Origin: Sphingomonas sp. 1F27F7B
GTDB lineage: Bacteria; Pseudomonadota; Alphaproteobacteria; Sphingomonadales; Sphingomonadaceae
Assembly (NCBI RefSeq): GCF_005503355.1
Contig: NZ_SCMK01000016.1
Span: 1 to 64,000 of the forward strand
Length of the DNA: 64,000 bases
Direction of reading: 5' to 3'
Positions 54,127 through 62,158 of the stretch are shown here, piece after piece. The number at the start of each line of letters is the position of its first letter. Position 1 is the stretch's first letter. The notes under the pieces are model-generated. The model worked only from the letters and a program-made list of their open reading frames with translations, was not told the DNA's origin and made no database searches. The position numbers were made by a program, and so were the translations under genes.

Positions 54127-55307
54127 CAGGCGCGGCCGTAGAGCGTCACCACGCAGGCACCGCCCAGGCCGAGATTGTGCTGCAACCCGAAGCGCATGTC
54201 CTCGACCTGGCGCCTGTCCGCGGCGCCGCGCAGTTGCTGGACCAGCTCATGGCATTGGGCAAGGCCGGTGGCGCCGAGCGGATGGCCCTTGGAGAGCAGC
54301 CCGCCCGAGGGGTTGGTCACGTGGCGGCCGCCATAGCTGTTGCCGCCGTCGCGGATATAGGCCTCCGCCCCGCCTTCCGCGCACAGGCCGAGCGCCTCGT
54401 AGCTGATCAGCTCGTTGGCGGTGAAGCAGTCGTGCAGCTCGATCGCCTGGATGTCGTCGGGCCCGATGCCGGCCTGGTCATAGGCCTTGCGCGCCGCCTC
54501 GCGCGTCATCTCATAGCCGACGACGCTCATCATCGATCCGGTCGCGAAGGTCTCCGCATAGTCGGTGGTCATCGCCTGGGCGACGATCTCCACGCCCGCG
54601 TCGAGCCCGTGCCTCGCCGCAAAGGCCGGCGAGACGAGCACCGCCGCCGCCGCGCCGCAAGTGGGCGGGCAGGCCTGGAAGCGGGTGAGCGGCCCATGGA
54701 GATGCGTGGACGCCATCACTTCGTCGAGCGTCAGCGGGTCGCGGAACAGCGCCAGCGGGTTGTTCGCAGCATGCGCGCGCGCCTTGACGGCGATCATGCC
54801 GAACACGTCATCGGGCGCGCCGTACCGGCTCTGATAATCGAGGCCCGCGCCGCCGAACTGCTGCGCGACCAGCGGCGCGCCCTCGTCCCGGCCGAGCAGC
54901 GCGTCCTGGCGGCTCAGATGATGGTCGAGCGAGCGCTTGCGATCCGTGAACACCGCCCCGAGCGCGCCCGGCAGCATCTGTTCGAAGCCGAAGGCCAGCA
55001 CGCACTCGGCGACGCCGCTCTCGATCGCCTGGCGCGCCAGGAACAGCGCCGTCGATCCGGTGGAGCAGTTGTTGTTGACGTTGACGACCGGGATGCCGGT
55101 GCAGCCCACCCGGTAGAGCGCCGACTGGCCGGCGGTGGAATCGGCATAGACATAGCCAGCATAGGCCTGCTGGACGTGCCGATATTCGATCCCCGCATCC
55201 GCGAGCGCCAGGCGGATCGCCTGCTCGGCCATCACGTCCCAATCCTCGCTCCGACCGGGCTTGGTGAAGGGGATCATGCCGACGCCGGCGATGCGCGCGC
55301 GCGGCAT
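54126..55307 (-). CDS. SCP-x/lipid-transfer-type thiolase
   Basis: 393-residue thiolase-fold protein of the SCP2-thiolase (lipid-transfer protein) group. The nucleophile is Cys81 in NNNCSTGSTAL. LHDCFTANELISYEALGLC and SKGHPLGATGLAQCHELV are the other blocks, with His in GHP. The group handles branched or bulky CoA esters, for example in sterol side-chain or isoprenoid degradation, more often than straight fatty acyl chains. The ATG at 55307 shares a base with the upstream hydrolase stop. Confidence 0.9.
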   Translation of the reverse strand: MPRARIAGVGMIPFTKPGRSEDWDVMAEQAIRLALADAGIEYRHVQQAYAGYVYADSTAGQSALYRVGCTGIPVVNVNNNCSTGSTALFLARQAIESGVAECVLAFGFEQMLPGALGAVFTDRKRSLDHHLSRQDALLGRDEGAPLVAQQFGGAGLDYQSRYGAPDDVFGMIAVKARAHAANNPLALFRDPLTLDEVMASTHLHGPLTRFQACPPTCGAAAAVLVSPAFAARHGLDAGVEIVAQAMTTDYAETFATGSMMSVVGYEMTREAARKAYDQAGIGPDDIQAIELHDCFTANELISYEALGLCAEGGAEAYIRDGGNSYGGRHVTNPSGGLLSKGHPLGATGLAQCHELVQQLRGAADRRQVEDMRFGLQHNLGLGGACVVTLYGRA

Positions 55308-56113
55308 CACGCGGCCCCCCCGGCGGCATCGACGCCGTCGATGAAATCGAGGAAAGCGCTGGTCGACGCTTCGTTGTTCGCGACCAGGTAATTGTGCCCG
55401 GCGCCCTTGAACTCGACATATCTGCTGTGGGGCAGCATCGCGTGCAGCTCGCGCCCCTTCTCGACCGGCACGGCCTTGTCCTCGTCGCCGTGCAGCACGA
55501 GCACCGGCATGGTCAACCGCTGCCGCGCCCGCTCGCGCGTGGTGGCATAGGCCGCGATCGCCTGGGCCTGGGCGCGCACGCCGGCCATGGTGAAGCGGTC
55601 CCTGGAGAGCACGCCGATGTCGTGCAGCGCCGCGTCGCGCGGGGCGGCGCTGCCATAGGCCTCCGGCTTGGCCCGCTTGAACATCGCCCGGACCAGCCAG
55701 CGCGGCAGGCGGTAGATCAGCTTCTGGGCGCCCTTGATCTCGGTCTGCTCGGTCTTGAGCATGGTGCAGCCGAGCGTCACCGAGCGGGTGCGCTCGGGAT
55801 ATGCCATCGCGAACTCGGCCGCGATGCCGCCGCCCATCGAGACGCCATAGACATGCGCGCCCGTCTCGCCGGCCGCCTCCAGCACCGCCAGCGCATCGGC
55901 GGCGAACTGCGCGATCGTGACGCCGGGCGTGGTATCGCTCCCGCCGGTGCCGCGATTGTCGAACCAGATCGCGCGATGGCGCTTCGTCAGCGCCGGCAGC
56001 AGCGGATACCACATCCGCGAACTGTAGAGATGGCCCATGATCAGCAGCACCGGCGTGCCGCTGCCCTCCGCTTCCCAATGGATGCTTGCGCCGTTGCTCT
56101 GAACGAATGGCAC
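55307..56113 (-). CDS. Alpha/beta hydrolase
   Basis: 268-residue hydrolase. The oxyanion part is LLIMGHLYSSRMWYP, the nucleophile elbow is VYGVSMGGGIAAEFA, the Asp lies in HGDEDKAVPVEKG and the His in GAGHNYLVANN. I chose GTG at 56113: it directly follows GGGAGAGAAGAC and gives the usual start (PFVQSNGASIHWEAEGSG); an ATG at 56155 would put the ribosome-binding site inside the gene. First gene of the operon. It may be an esterase or a C-C bond hydrolase. Confidence 0.85.
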   Translation of the reverse strand: MPFVQSNGASIHWEAEGSGTPVLLIMGHLYSSRMWYPLLPALTKRHRAIWFDNRGTGGSDTTPGVTIAQFAADALAVLEAAGETGAHVYGVSMGGGIAAEFAMAYPERTRSVTLGCTMLKTEQTEIKGAQKLIYRLPRWLVRAMFKRAKPEAYGSAAPRDAALHDIGVLSRDRFTMAGVRAQAQAIAAYATTRERARQRLTMPVLVLHGDEDKAVPVEKGRELHAMLPHSRYVEFKGAGHNYLVANNEASTSAFLDFIDGVDAAGGAA

Positions 56114-56172
56114 GTCTTCTCTCCCGAGCGGTCTCTGCGCCGCATGCGACGACACAGCATGACCGGCCCAGG

Positions 56173-56198
56173 CCTGTCAATCTTCATTCATGAATCAA
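56173..56198 (-). promoter_or_regulatory. Shared promoter element (copy 2) fused to an operator-like palindrome
   Basis: CCTGTCAATCTTCATTCAT (56173-56191) repeats the element before the acyl-CoA ligase gene with one change. It overlaps TTCATTCATGAATCAA (56183-56198), whose core ATTCATGAAT is a perfect palindrome and which matches the TonB-receptor site at 14 of 16 positions. It sits about 60 nt upstream of the GTG at 56113. Confidence 0.6.
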
Positions 56199-56209
56199 TT
56201 AATTTACGC

Positions 56210-56235
56210 AAAAGAGGCGACCCGCAGGGGCCGCC
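56210..56235 (-). terminator. Intrinsic terminator
   Basis: On the minus strand GGCGGCCC-CTGC-GGGTCGCC (one G-T pair) is followed by TCTTTT. It would stop transcripts arriving from higher coordinates, such as the serine-hydrolase operon ending at 56494, just before the promoter of the hydrolase operon. Confidence 0.65.
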
Positions 56236-56300
56236 CCGGGGTCAAGGAGACACTGCACGGAATTGCAATCGGCCAGCGCCTCGGGGCTCGTTCGGCCGGA

Positions 56301-56342
56301 TCAGAAGTCCACCTTCGCGCCGACACGACATGCTCGCTGTGC
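56301..56342 (-). pseudogene. Possible relict C-terminus of a TonB-dependent receptor
   Basis: The minus-strand frame ending at the TGA in 56301-56303 reads IYAQRACRVGAKVDF. Outer-membrane receptors commonly end in R-[TS]-x-RVGAKVDF-like sequence with a terminal Phe. Upstream the frame enters an AT-rich stretch with no further receptor similarity, and an intrinsic terminator lies about 65 nt downstream. It may be the last remnant of a deleted receptor gene. The evidence is short, so chance similarity is possible. Confidence 0.35.
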
Positions 56343-56423
56343 GTAAATTCTTTGAAAGCAAAAATTAAATTTTCTGAAAAGATGTTCTTCAATATATCTT
56401 TCAGTCACACATGATTTACTGTT

Positions 56424-56455
56424 CGCGATATCATCGATATGGCGATGATATCGCG
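56424..56455. repeat. Perfect 13-bp inverted repeat
   Basis: CGCGATATCATCG at 56424-56436 and CGATGATATCGCG at 56443-56455 around ATATGG. The arm shares GCGATATCAT with the sites between ohr and ohrR. It lies 38 nt beyond the stop of the serine-hydrolase operon (minus). It could be an operator or a transcript-end hairpin; no U-run follows on the minus strand. Confidence 0.7.
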
Positions 56456-56493
56456 TTACGGGATTAAGGATAGTTACGGATATTGTCGGGCGA

Positions 56494-57705
56494 TCAGCCC
56501 GCACCAGCCTTTCGTGGCAAGGGCTCGAGGCGACGATGCAGCAGCTTTTCGACCAGGCCGCGGAAATAGCCGGCGAGTTCCGGCTCGTCGCCGATGATCT
56601 CGAGCACACGGACGATCGGCACCCATCCGTTCGCGCCGTTGACGAAGATGGCCGCGCCCGTGCGCCGGTCAGGCGAGAAATAGACCAGATCGGTCTCGCC
56701 CTCGTCGTTGCCGGTATGCTGGAGCACGGTGTGGCGGCCATAGCGCTGCACCTGCCATCCAAAGGCATAGCCGTAGCGATCCGGGCAGCGCCGCGTGAAG
56801 CGTACCTCGCAACCATAGCGCTCGTCGCCGGCAAGCGACGTCACGATTCCCTCGCGAATGCCGCGCGTCTCCGACTTCGCCTGCGACGCGGCGATCAGCC
56901 GTTCGAGAAAGGCGCCATAGGCGTCGGGCGTCGCGATCAGGTCATAGGCGGCCCCCAGCCCCGCGCCCTCGCGAAGCCCAGGATAGAGCGATGCGAGGTC
57001 GAGGAAGCGGCCGTCCGCCCCGACGGGCAGCGCCAGGCGGCCCGTGGTCCAGCCCGGCAACTCGCCCACCGCCATATGCGCGATGCCCCAGGGGCGCAGC
57101 AGCGTTTCCGCGCTCAGCGCCCGCAGCGTCATGCCGGTCTTTGCCTGGGCGTAGCGGGCGGCGAGCTCGATCCCGGCGCCCGAATAGCGATAGCGCGCCC
57201 CGGGTTCCCAATCGAAGGCGAGCTTGCCGTCGGGATAGTCGTCGGCCCAGTTGCGCAAGCCGGAGCGATGCGCGAGCAGGATGCGCGTGGTGAGCAGCTT
57301 GTAACGCGGATCGCCGTCGAGACCGGGGGAGCGGACATAGCCGCCGATCGGCTCGTCCAGATCGATCCGGTGCGCCGCCGCCAGCGCGAGCAGAGTCTCC
57401 GCCGTCACTGTCTTGGCGATCGACGCGGTGTTGAACGCGGTGTCCGCGCCGATCGGCACGCCCGGCGCCTGCTCGCCATAGTGGCCGGACCAGATCAGGC
57501 GGCCGTCGCGGACCACGGCGATGCCGATGCCCCCGATCTTCTCCGCCCGCACGATATCCGGCATCCACCGCGCCATCGCCGCATCGAGCTTCGCCGCCGC
57601 CGGTGTCACGTCCCGCGCGGCCACGGGCTGGGCGGCTAAGCCGGCAAGTGCGAGGGCGGGAATCATCCGCCTGGCCGTCCAATGTCTCATGTCGCTGCGC
57701 CTCAT
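56494..57705 (-). CDS. Exported serine hydrolase (beta-lactamase/PBP4-like)
   Basis: 403 residues with an N-terminal signal peptide (ends QPVAARD). The SxxK motif is SIAKT in AFNTASIAKTVTAE; the YxN-type motif is RYSGAG with Tyr in place; a His-Thr-Gly motif appears as LQHTGNDEGE. This matches the exported serine hydrolases related to D-aminopeptidases and class C beta-lactamases. Start ATG at 57705 overlaps the stop of the next serine hydrolase (ATGA); ATG at 57690 is an alternative. Activity on peptidoglycan or esters cannot be distinguished. Confidence 0.85.
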   Translation of the reverse strand: MRRSDMRHWTARRMIPALALAGLAAQPVAARDVTPAAAKLDAAMARWMPDIVRAEKIGGIGIAVVRDGRLIWSGHYGEQAPGVPIGADTAFNTASIAKTVTAETLLALAAAHRIDLDEPIGGYVRSPGLDGDPRYKLLTTRILLAHRSGLRNWADDYPDGKLAFDWEPGARYRYSGAGIELAARYAQAKTGMTLRALSAETLLRPWGIAHMAVGELPGWTTGRLALPVGADGRFLDLASLYPGLREGAGLGAAYDLIATPDAYGAFLERLIAASQAKSETRGIREGIVTSLAGDERYGCEVRFTRRCPDRYGYAFGWQVQRYGRHTVLQHTGNDEGETDLVYFSPDRRTGAAIFVNGANGWVPIVRVLEIIGDEPELAGYFRGLVEKLLHRRLEPLPRKAGAG

Positions 57706-58850
57706 CTGCCGGAATAGGGGCCGGACCGTGTGGCCGGCAGCGGTGCCCGCATCGCGGTCAGCATCGTCAGGCACAAGTCGAACATCCGCTCGCCCGCCGC
57801 TTCGGTGGCGATGTTGCTCATCGCGACCACTGCCCGGCCGGTGCCCGGCTCGACCATCATCCCGGTGGTGAACCCTACATCCTGCCCCATGTGGAAGGCG
57901 ATGGTGCGCCCCTCGACCGCCAGCAGGAGCCAGCCCAGGCCGATCACCGGCCGCCACTGCGCCCGGTCCGGGCGGTCGATGGCGGCACTGGGCCGCAGCA
58001 TCGCCGCGATGCCGGCATCCGAGAGCAGCCGCGGCCCGCTCCGCCCCGGAGCCGCCGCCCAATAGCGCGCCCAGCGCAGCATGTCGTCGACATCGGCATA
58101 GAGTGTCGAGCTGCCGGCATGGACGCGGTTATAGGGAAAGACTGCGCTCACCTGCGCCTGCCCGGCTGCCATCATGTGCGGCGCGGAGAGGCGGCGCCGA
58201 TCGACATCGGCGAGGAGCAGCGAGCTGTGGCGCATGCCGAGCGGCGCCAGCAGATGCCGGCGCATATAGCGCTCGAACGGCATGCCGCTGGCCTTGGCGA
58301 TCACGTCGCCGAGTACGTCATAGGCGATGTTGCTGTATTCCACCCCCGTGCCGGGATCGCGCACCAGCTTCAGGCCGGAGAGGCCGCGCACCCAGCGCTC
58401 CAGCGCATCGTCCGCGGTCTGCGGATGCTCCCATTCATAATCCTCGACATCGGGCAGCCCCGATGTGTGGTTGAGCATCTGGCGGATCGTGACGTGCGCG
58501 AAGCGGGGATCGGCGAGATGGAAATAGGGCAGATAGCGGGCCGGCGATGCATCCAGGTCGAGCCGTCCCTGCGCGGCGAGCTGCAGGATCGCCGTGGCGA
58601 CGAGCGGCTTGGTCACCGATGCCATGTGGAAGACCGTGCGCCGGTTAACCGGCACGCCGGTGGCAAGGCTGGCGGTGCCGGCCGCGATGATCCGCGGACG
58701 TCCTTCGCCCTCGCTCCACCCGATCACCACCCCCGGAGCGCCGGTGGCGCGGAGATAGCCCGCCGCGGCATCCCGGCGATGCGACAGGGCGGTGGTCGCC
58801 GTGCAGCCGGCCGACAGCAGCAGCAATCCGGGCAACAGCATGCGCAGCAT
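57702..58850 (-). CDS. Lipoprotein serine hydrolase (beta-lactamase family)
   Basis: 382 residues with a lipobox (LLLSAGC, Cys about residue 16), so anchored to a membrane. The SxxK motif is SVTKP in FHMASVTKPLVAT, then YSNIAYDVLG supplies the YxN motif and FHMGQDVGF the third. It is similar in design to the next gene and is probably a paralogue. The start shares a base with the GNAT stop (TGATG). The pair suggests two locations (anchored and soluble) for related reactions in the envelope. Confidence 0.86.
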   Translation of the reverse strand: MLRMLLPGLLLLSAGCTATTALSHRRDAAAGYLRATGAPGVVIGWSEGEGRPRIIAAGTASLATGVPVNRRTVFHMASVTKPLVATAILQLAAQGRLDLDASPARYLPYFHLADPRFAHVTIRQMLNHTSGLPDVEDYEWEHPQTADDALERWVRGLSGLKLVRDPGTGVEYSNIAYDVLGDVIAKASGMPFERYMRRHLLAPLGMRHSSLLLADVDRRRLSAPHMMAAGQAQVSAVFPYNRVHAGSSTLYADVDDMLRWARYWAAAPGRSGPRLLSDAGIAAMLRPSAAIDRPDRAQWRPVIGLGWLLLAVEGRTIAFHMGQDVGFTTGMMVEPGTGRAVVAMSNIATEAAGERMFDLCLTMLTAMRAPLPATRSGPYSGR

Positions 58851-59404
58851 CAGGCCAGCCGCTGTGCCATCAGGAAGGCGTCGCGCTCCAGCTCCAGATC
58901 GACGCTGTCGCACCATTCCGCGCCAACGAGCAGGGTGCGCTCGCGCCTTCCGGTTTCGCGGAAGCCGAGCCGGTCCAGCAAGCGCAGGCACGCGGTGTTG
59001 CGCGGATCGACATCGGCGATCACCGTCGGCAGCCCATGCACTTCGAACCCGCGCGCGAGCACTGCGCGCAGCGCCTCCGTCGCGAAACCAAGGCCCCAGC
59101 TTCGCGGATGCAGGATCAGGCCGATCTCGGGGAAGCGGTAGAAGCCGGCCTTGCCGATCACCACGCCGTCCTGCTCGACGATGAAATCCTCGCCCTCGCC
59201 GCAGGGGATGCCGCGCATGGCCGCCAGCCATTCCTCCGATTCCGCGATGCGGGAATGCGGCGGATGCGACCAATAGGCCGTCGCCACGGGGTCACCCAGT
59301 ATCGCGTGCATCGCGACGAGGTCTTCCGGGCGCGCCGGCCGCAGCGTCAGCCGGGCGGTATGGAGCGTCGCGGCCTGGTTCGGTGGTGCGTCTTGAGGCT
59401 TCAC
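58850..59404 (-). CDS. GNAT-family N-acetyltransferase (RimJ/RimL-like)
   Basis: 184-residue acetyl-CoA-dependent transferase. LHTARLTLRPARPEDLVAMH is the family opening, the acetyl-CoA loop is RSWGLGFATEALRAVL, and ADVDPRNTACLRLLDRLGF is the C-terminal motif. GTG at 59404 overlaps the deacetylase stop (GTGA), so is favoured. Members acetylate ribosomal proteins, peptides or small molecules; here its envelope-enzyme neighbours suggest a small-molecule substrate, with low confidence. Confidence 0.87.
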   Translation of the reverse strand: MKPQDAPPNQAATLHTARLTLRPARPEDLVAMHAILGDPVATAYWSHPPHSRIAESEEWLAAMRGIPCGEGEDFIVEQDGVVIGKAGFYRFPEIGLILHPRSWGLGFATEALRAVLARGFEVHGLPTVIADVDPRNTACLRLLDRLGFRETGRRERTLLVGAEWCDSVDLELERDAFLMAQRLA

Positions 59405-60384
59405 TTGCCCTCCGCATAGCGTGCCACCCATGCGGGCGGCTCCTGCTCCTTGCTGCCGTCGACCTTGACCTGGCGCTCCTTCGCCCAGCGATATCCCCAC
59501 ATCGGCCCATATTTGGTCGCGACGCGGGGCGACTCGCGATAGGCAGGATCTGCCTGCGCCTCGTCCAGCGAGACAAAGCGATAGCCCTGCTGGCGGAGCA
59601 GGCGCAACAGCCGGTCCAGCGTCGCCGCGTTCAGCCGGTTGAGATGCAGCAGCAGGATCGCGGGCGGCTCATATCCCAGCACGGTGCGATCGAGCCCGGC
59701 ATAATAGGCGATCTGCGTCCGGCTGTGCTCGAGATAGGCTTCCTCGATGCGCCGGCGCGCCCAGTCGTCCGCCTTTGCGAGCGCGCGCTCATAGGCCTGG
59801 TCGAACACATAGTCGGAGGTATCGATCGTCGCGGCGGCCAGCCGGTAGCCATGGCTGGCGAGCAGCGCTTCCGCCGCCTGCCGCTTCTCCACCGTGTCGC
59901 CGACATGATTATAGGGGAAGCGGAAGAATTTGAGCTTGCGACCGGCGGCCTCGGCCATCGGCCGGATCGTCGCCTCGCCGTCAATCACTTCGCGGCCGAT
60001 GCCGTCGGCGTCCAGGCCGTTGCTGTCGGCATGGGTGGCGCCGTGATTGCCGAGTTCCAGCAGGCCGCGATTCCACTCGCGCAGCAGTTCGGGGCCCGCT
60101 TCGCCCAGCGCGCGCACGTGCTGCTCGGTGACGAAGCCGGTCGCCGGCACCCGCTGCCGCTTCAGTGCCGCCACGATGGCGCGGTTGGCGTCGGCGGCCG
60201 AGCGCTTCCCGTCCCTTTGCTGCGTCGATGCGTGCACATAGGGCAGATCGTCGAAAGTGATCGCCACGCGGCGCTCCGCGGCGGGCGGAGCGGCTTGCTG
60301 CTGGGCCTGGGCGGCGGGTGCCGCCGCAAGCGCCAGCATCGCCGCCAGCACGCCGCTTCTCCAGCGCTGCGAATGGGTTCTCAT
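59401..60384 (-). CDS. Exported polysaccharide deacetylase (NodB domain)
   Basis: 327 residues with a signal peptide ending AQAQ. The NodB domain shows AITFDDLPY (catalytic and metal Asp), NHGATHAD (metal His pair) and FFRFPYNHVGD. The C-terminal part has PPAILLLHLNRLNAATLDRL, with the second His. It removes acetyl groups from a polysaccharide or peptidoglycan in the periplasm. It heads the four-gene coupled operon that runs to 56494. ATG at 60384 is preferred over an in-frame ATG at 60420 on signal-peptide structure. Confidence 0.88.
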   Translation of the reverse strand: MRTHSQRWRSGVLAAMLALAAAPAAQAQQQAAPPAAERRVAITFDDLPYVHASTQQRDGKRSAADANRAIVAALKRQRVPATGFVTEQHVRALGEAGPELLREWNRGLLELGNHGATHADSNGLDADGIGREVIDGEATIRPMAEAAGRKLKFFRFPYNHVGDTVEKRQAAEALLASHGYRLAAATIDTSDYVFDQAYERALAKADDWARRRIEEAYLEHSRTQIAYYAGLDRTVLGYEPPAILLLHLNRLNAATLDRLLRLLRQQGYRFVSLDEAQADPAYRESPRVATKYGPMWGYRWAKERQVKVDGSKEQEPPAWVARYAEGK

Positions 60385-60484
60385 GGATATATTCCGTCCG
60401 TCATTCCCCACCTCCCGCACGGGCCGGCCCAGCGCCCCGTCCGGCGCCAGGATTGCGTGAACATTGCGTCGATACCAGGCTGGT

Positions 60485-61156
60485 TCAGTTCAGGAAGCGG
60501 ACCGTCGACCGCTCGACGGTCCTGCCCTTCTCCTCGGCTGCGGTGCGCATCACGCCCAGCCCGGGCACGAAGAACTCCACCAGCTCGTAACGCATTGGAA
60601 TCGCGATCCCGATCAAGCGGAAGGAAATGTTGAGGGTCGAGCGGATGACGAACGCCTGCCGGCGGCCCTGCGGCGTGTCGATCGCGGAAAGGGCCTGCAC
60701 CCGGCGATCCGCCAGGCTGAACCGGACCTTCATCGCCTTGCCCTTGGTCTCGCCGTCGAGATCGAAATCCACCCGCGATTCAAGGGTATCGCCCACCCGC
60801 ATGCCGGCGGGATAGCGGAGCAGCACCGGCCGGCGCGACGAGAGCGCCTCCTTCTGGCTGGGCAGGCTGCCGGTGAGATCGAGCAGCAGATCGCCATTTT
60901 CGCAGCGCGCCTCGCTGGTGGCTGCGGGCTCCCGGGTGTCGAGGCTGCGGGTGGTGAGCTGGGCCGTGGCCGATCGCGGTGTGACCTGCCCCGCACGCAC
61001 GGTCATCAGCTTGCGGTTCTTGACGGCCCCTTGCGCATCCAGGGTGACGGTCTCGATCCGGCGGCCGTCGGCGAAGTAATAATAGCCGGCACAGTCCACG
61101 GGCGCGCCGGGGCGGGCGGCCGCGCCCAGCGCCGCAGCCAGAAGCAGGAGGGACAT
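60485..61156 (-). CDS. Exported hypothetical protein
   Basis: 223 residues. A short N-terminal hydrophobic region (MSLLLLAAALGAAARPGAP) acts as signal. Two Cys (VDCAGYYYF and EARCENGDLL) may pair. The body has many beta-strands, including RVGDTLESRVDFDLDGETKG and PMRYELVEFFVPGLGVMRT. That pattern resembles DUF3108-like or lipocalin-like periplasmic proteins, but I cannot assign a family. GGAGG near 61163 precedes the ATG in the coding sense. Confidence 0.65.
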   Translation of the reverse strand: MSLLLLAAALGAAARPGAPVDCAGYYYFADGRRIETVTLDAQGAVKNRKLMTVRAGQVTPRSATAQLTTRSLDTREPAATSEARCENGDLLLDLTGSLPSQKEALSSRRPVLLRYPAGMRVGDTLESRVDFDLDGETKGKAMKVRFSLADRRVQALSAIDTPQGRRQAFVIRSTLNISFRLIGIAIPMRYELVEFFVPGLGVMRTAAEEKGRTVERSTVRFLN

Positions 61157-61180
61157 CGCGGTCTCCGTCTCGTCGGGGGG

Positions 61181-61636
61181 TCAGATGCAGGGATAGCTGT
61201 TGCCGTCGCGCGCGCGATAGGTGTCGCTGCGCTCGTCGTAATTGCCATAGCGCTCGATGCAGTAGCGCGCGCGCTCGCGGGCCTTTTTCTTCTTGCCGTC
61301 GCTGGCGAGCGCGACGATCAGCCCGCCGACCAGCGCGGTCCCGATGACGCCGGCGGCGACGCCCTTGGCCCGGGCGTCGTCGCGCCGCTTGCGTTCCGCT
61401 TCGCGCCGCCAGCGATCCTCGCGCTCGCGCTCCCACCGCGCCTGGTCTCGTTCGCACCGGATGCGGTCCCGGCCGTCGCGCCGGTCGCAGCCGGATCGGT
61501 CCCACCCGCCATCGTCCTGCCAGTCGCCGCGGCGCTCCTGCTGCGCGCCTGCCGGCAGCCCGGCAGCGGGCAAGGCCGCCGCCAGATAGGCGGCCGCGCC
61601 AAGCGCCAGGGCCGTTCGGCCGAGTCTCGCCATCAT
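61181..61636 (-). CDS. BA14K-like exported protein
   Basis: 151 residues. Signal peptide, then an Arg/Asp/Glu-rich charged region (WEREREDRWRREAERKRRDD), then one hydrophobic helix with small residues (GVAAGVIGTALVGGLIVALA), and a C-terminal module YCIERYGNYDERSDTYRARD with NSYPC following. That last module matches the BA14K signature (Cys-x-x-Arg-Tyr ... Tyr-Asp ... Tyr ... Cys). Two ATGs are adjacent (61636, 61633). BA14K proteins are alphaproteobacterial membrane antigens with lectin-like claims; a role here is unknown. Confidence 0.68.
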   Translation of the reverse strand: MMARLGRTALALGAAAYLAAALPAAGLPAGAQQERRGDWQDDGGWDRSGCDRRDGRDRIRCERDQARWEREREDRWRREAERKRRDDARAKGVAAGVIGTALVGGLIVALASDGKKKKARERARYCIERYGNYDERSDTYRARDGNSYPCI

Positions 61637-61718
61637 CCACTCACTCCTCGACACACGCCCTTGCCGGACGCGTGGCGATCAAAGCAGGTGGACATTGCGC
61701 CAGTCTGGCGCCGCCGGC

Positions 61719-62102
61719 TCAGCAGCCGAGCTCGGGATTGCCATAGCTGTCGATCCGCCAGCCCTGCGAAGTGCGATGGGCATAGAAGGTGTAGAAGCAG
61801 CGCTTCTCCTCGGTCGTCGTCGGCGAATATTCGGTCCGCCGCCGCCCCCCTTCATAGGTGGTTGTCGTGGTGCCGCCGCTGGTCGAGGTCTCGACTTCCA
61901 TCCATTGATAGGCGCGGCGCCCGTCGGGGAGATCGCGAATGTCGACCGGCGGGCCGTACCGGGCCATCACTGCCTCGGGCGGGCGCCCGACATAGCCGCG
62001 CATGATGTCCGCCGAGCAACCCTGCAATGCCGCCGCCAATGCGAGCCAGCAGGCTCCCTGTGCGGCTCCCCGGAGACCGGGGGCGAAGAGACGGAATGGC
62101 AT
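61719..62102 (-). CDS. Small lipoprotein, BamE/SmpA-like fold possible
   Basis: 127 residues with a lipobox-like ALQGC (Cys about residue 29). GRPPEAVMARYGPPVDIRDL and DGRRAYQWMEV match the spacing of the small SmpA/BamE-like outer-membrane lipoproteins (helix pair then strands). A Thr/Gly-rich stretch follows. GGAGG lies 6 nt before the ATG at 62102. It is probably in the outer membrane; the exact role is unknown. Confidence 0.62.
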   Translation of the reverse strand: MPFRLFAPGLRGAAQGACWLALAAALQGCSADIMRGYVGRPPEAVMARYGPPVDIRDLPDGRRAYQWMEVETSTSGGTTTTTYEGGRRRTEYSPTTTEEKRCFYTFYAHRTSQGWRIDSYGNPELGC

Positions 62103-62158
62103 GCGCAACCTCCGGAACCTTGATCATTCGGTTGCGGATCTCCCGCCTGAAGCTTGCG

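Noticed and set aside
56301..56834. 177-codon minus-strand frame across the AT-rich island into the serine hydrolase gene
   Set aside because: Its upstream two thirds are the out-of-frame shadow of the hydrolase. Only the last 14 or so codons look receptor-like, so it is listed as a possible relict instead.
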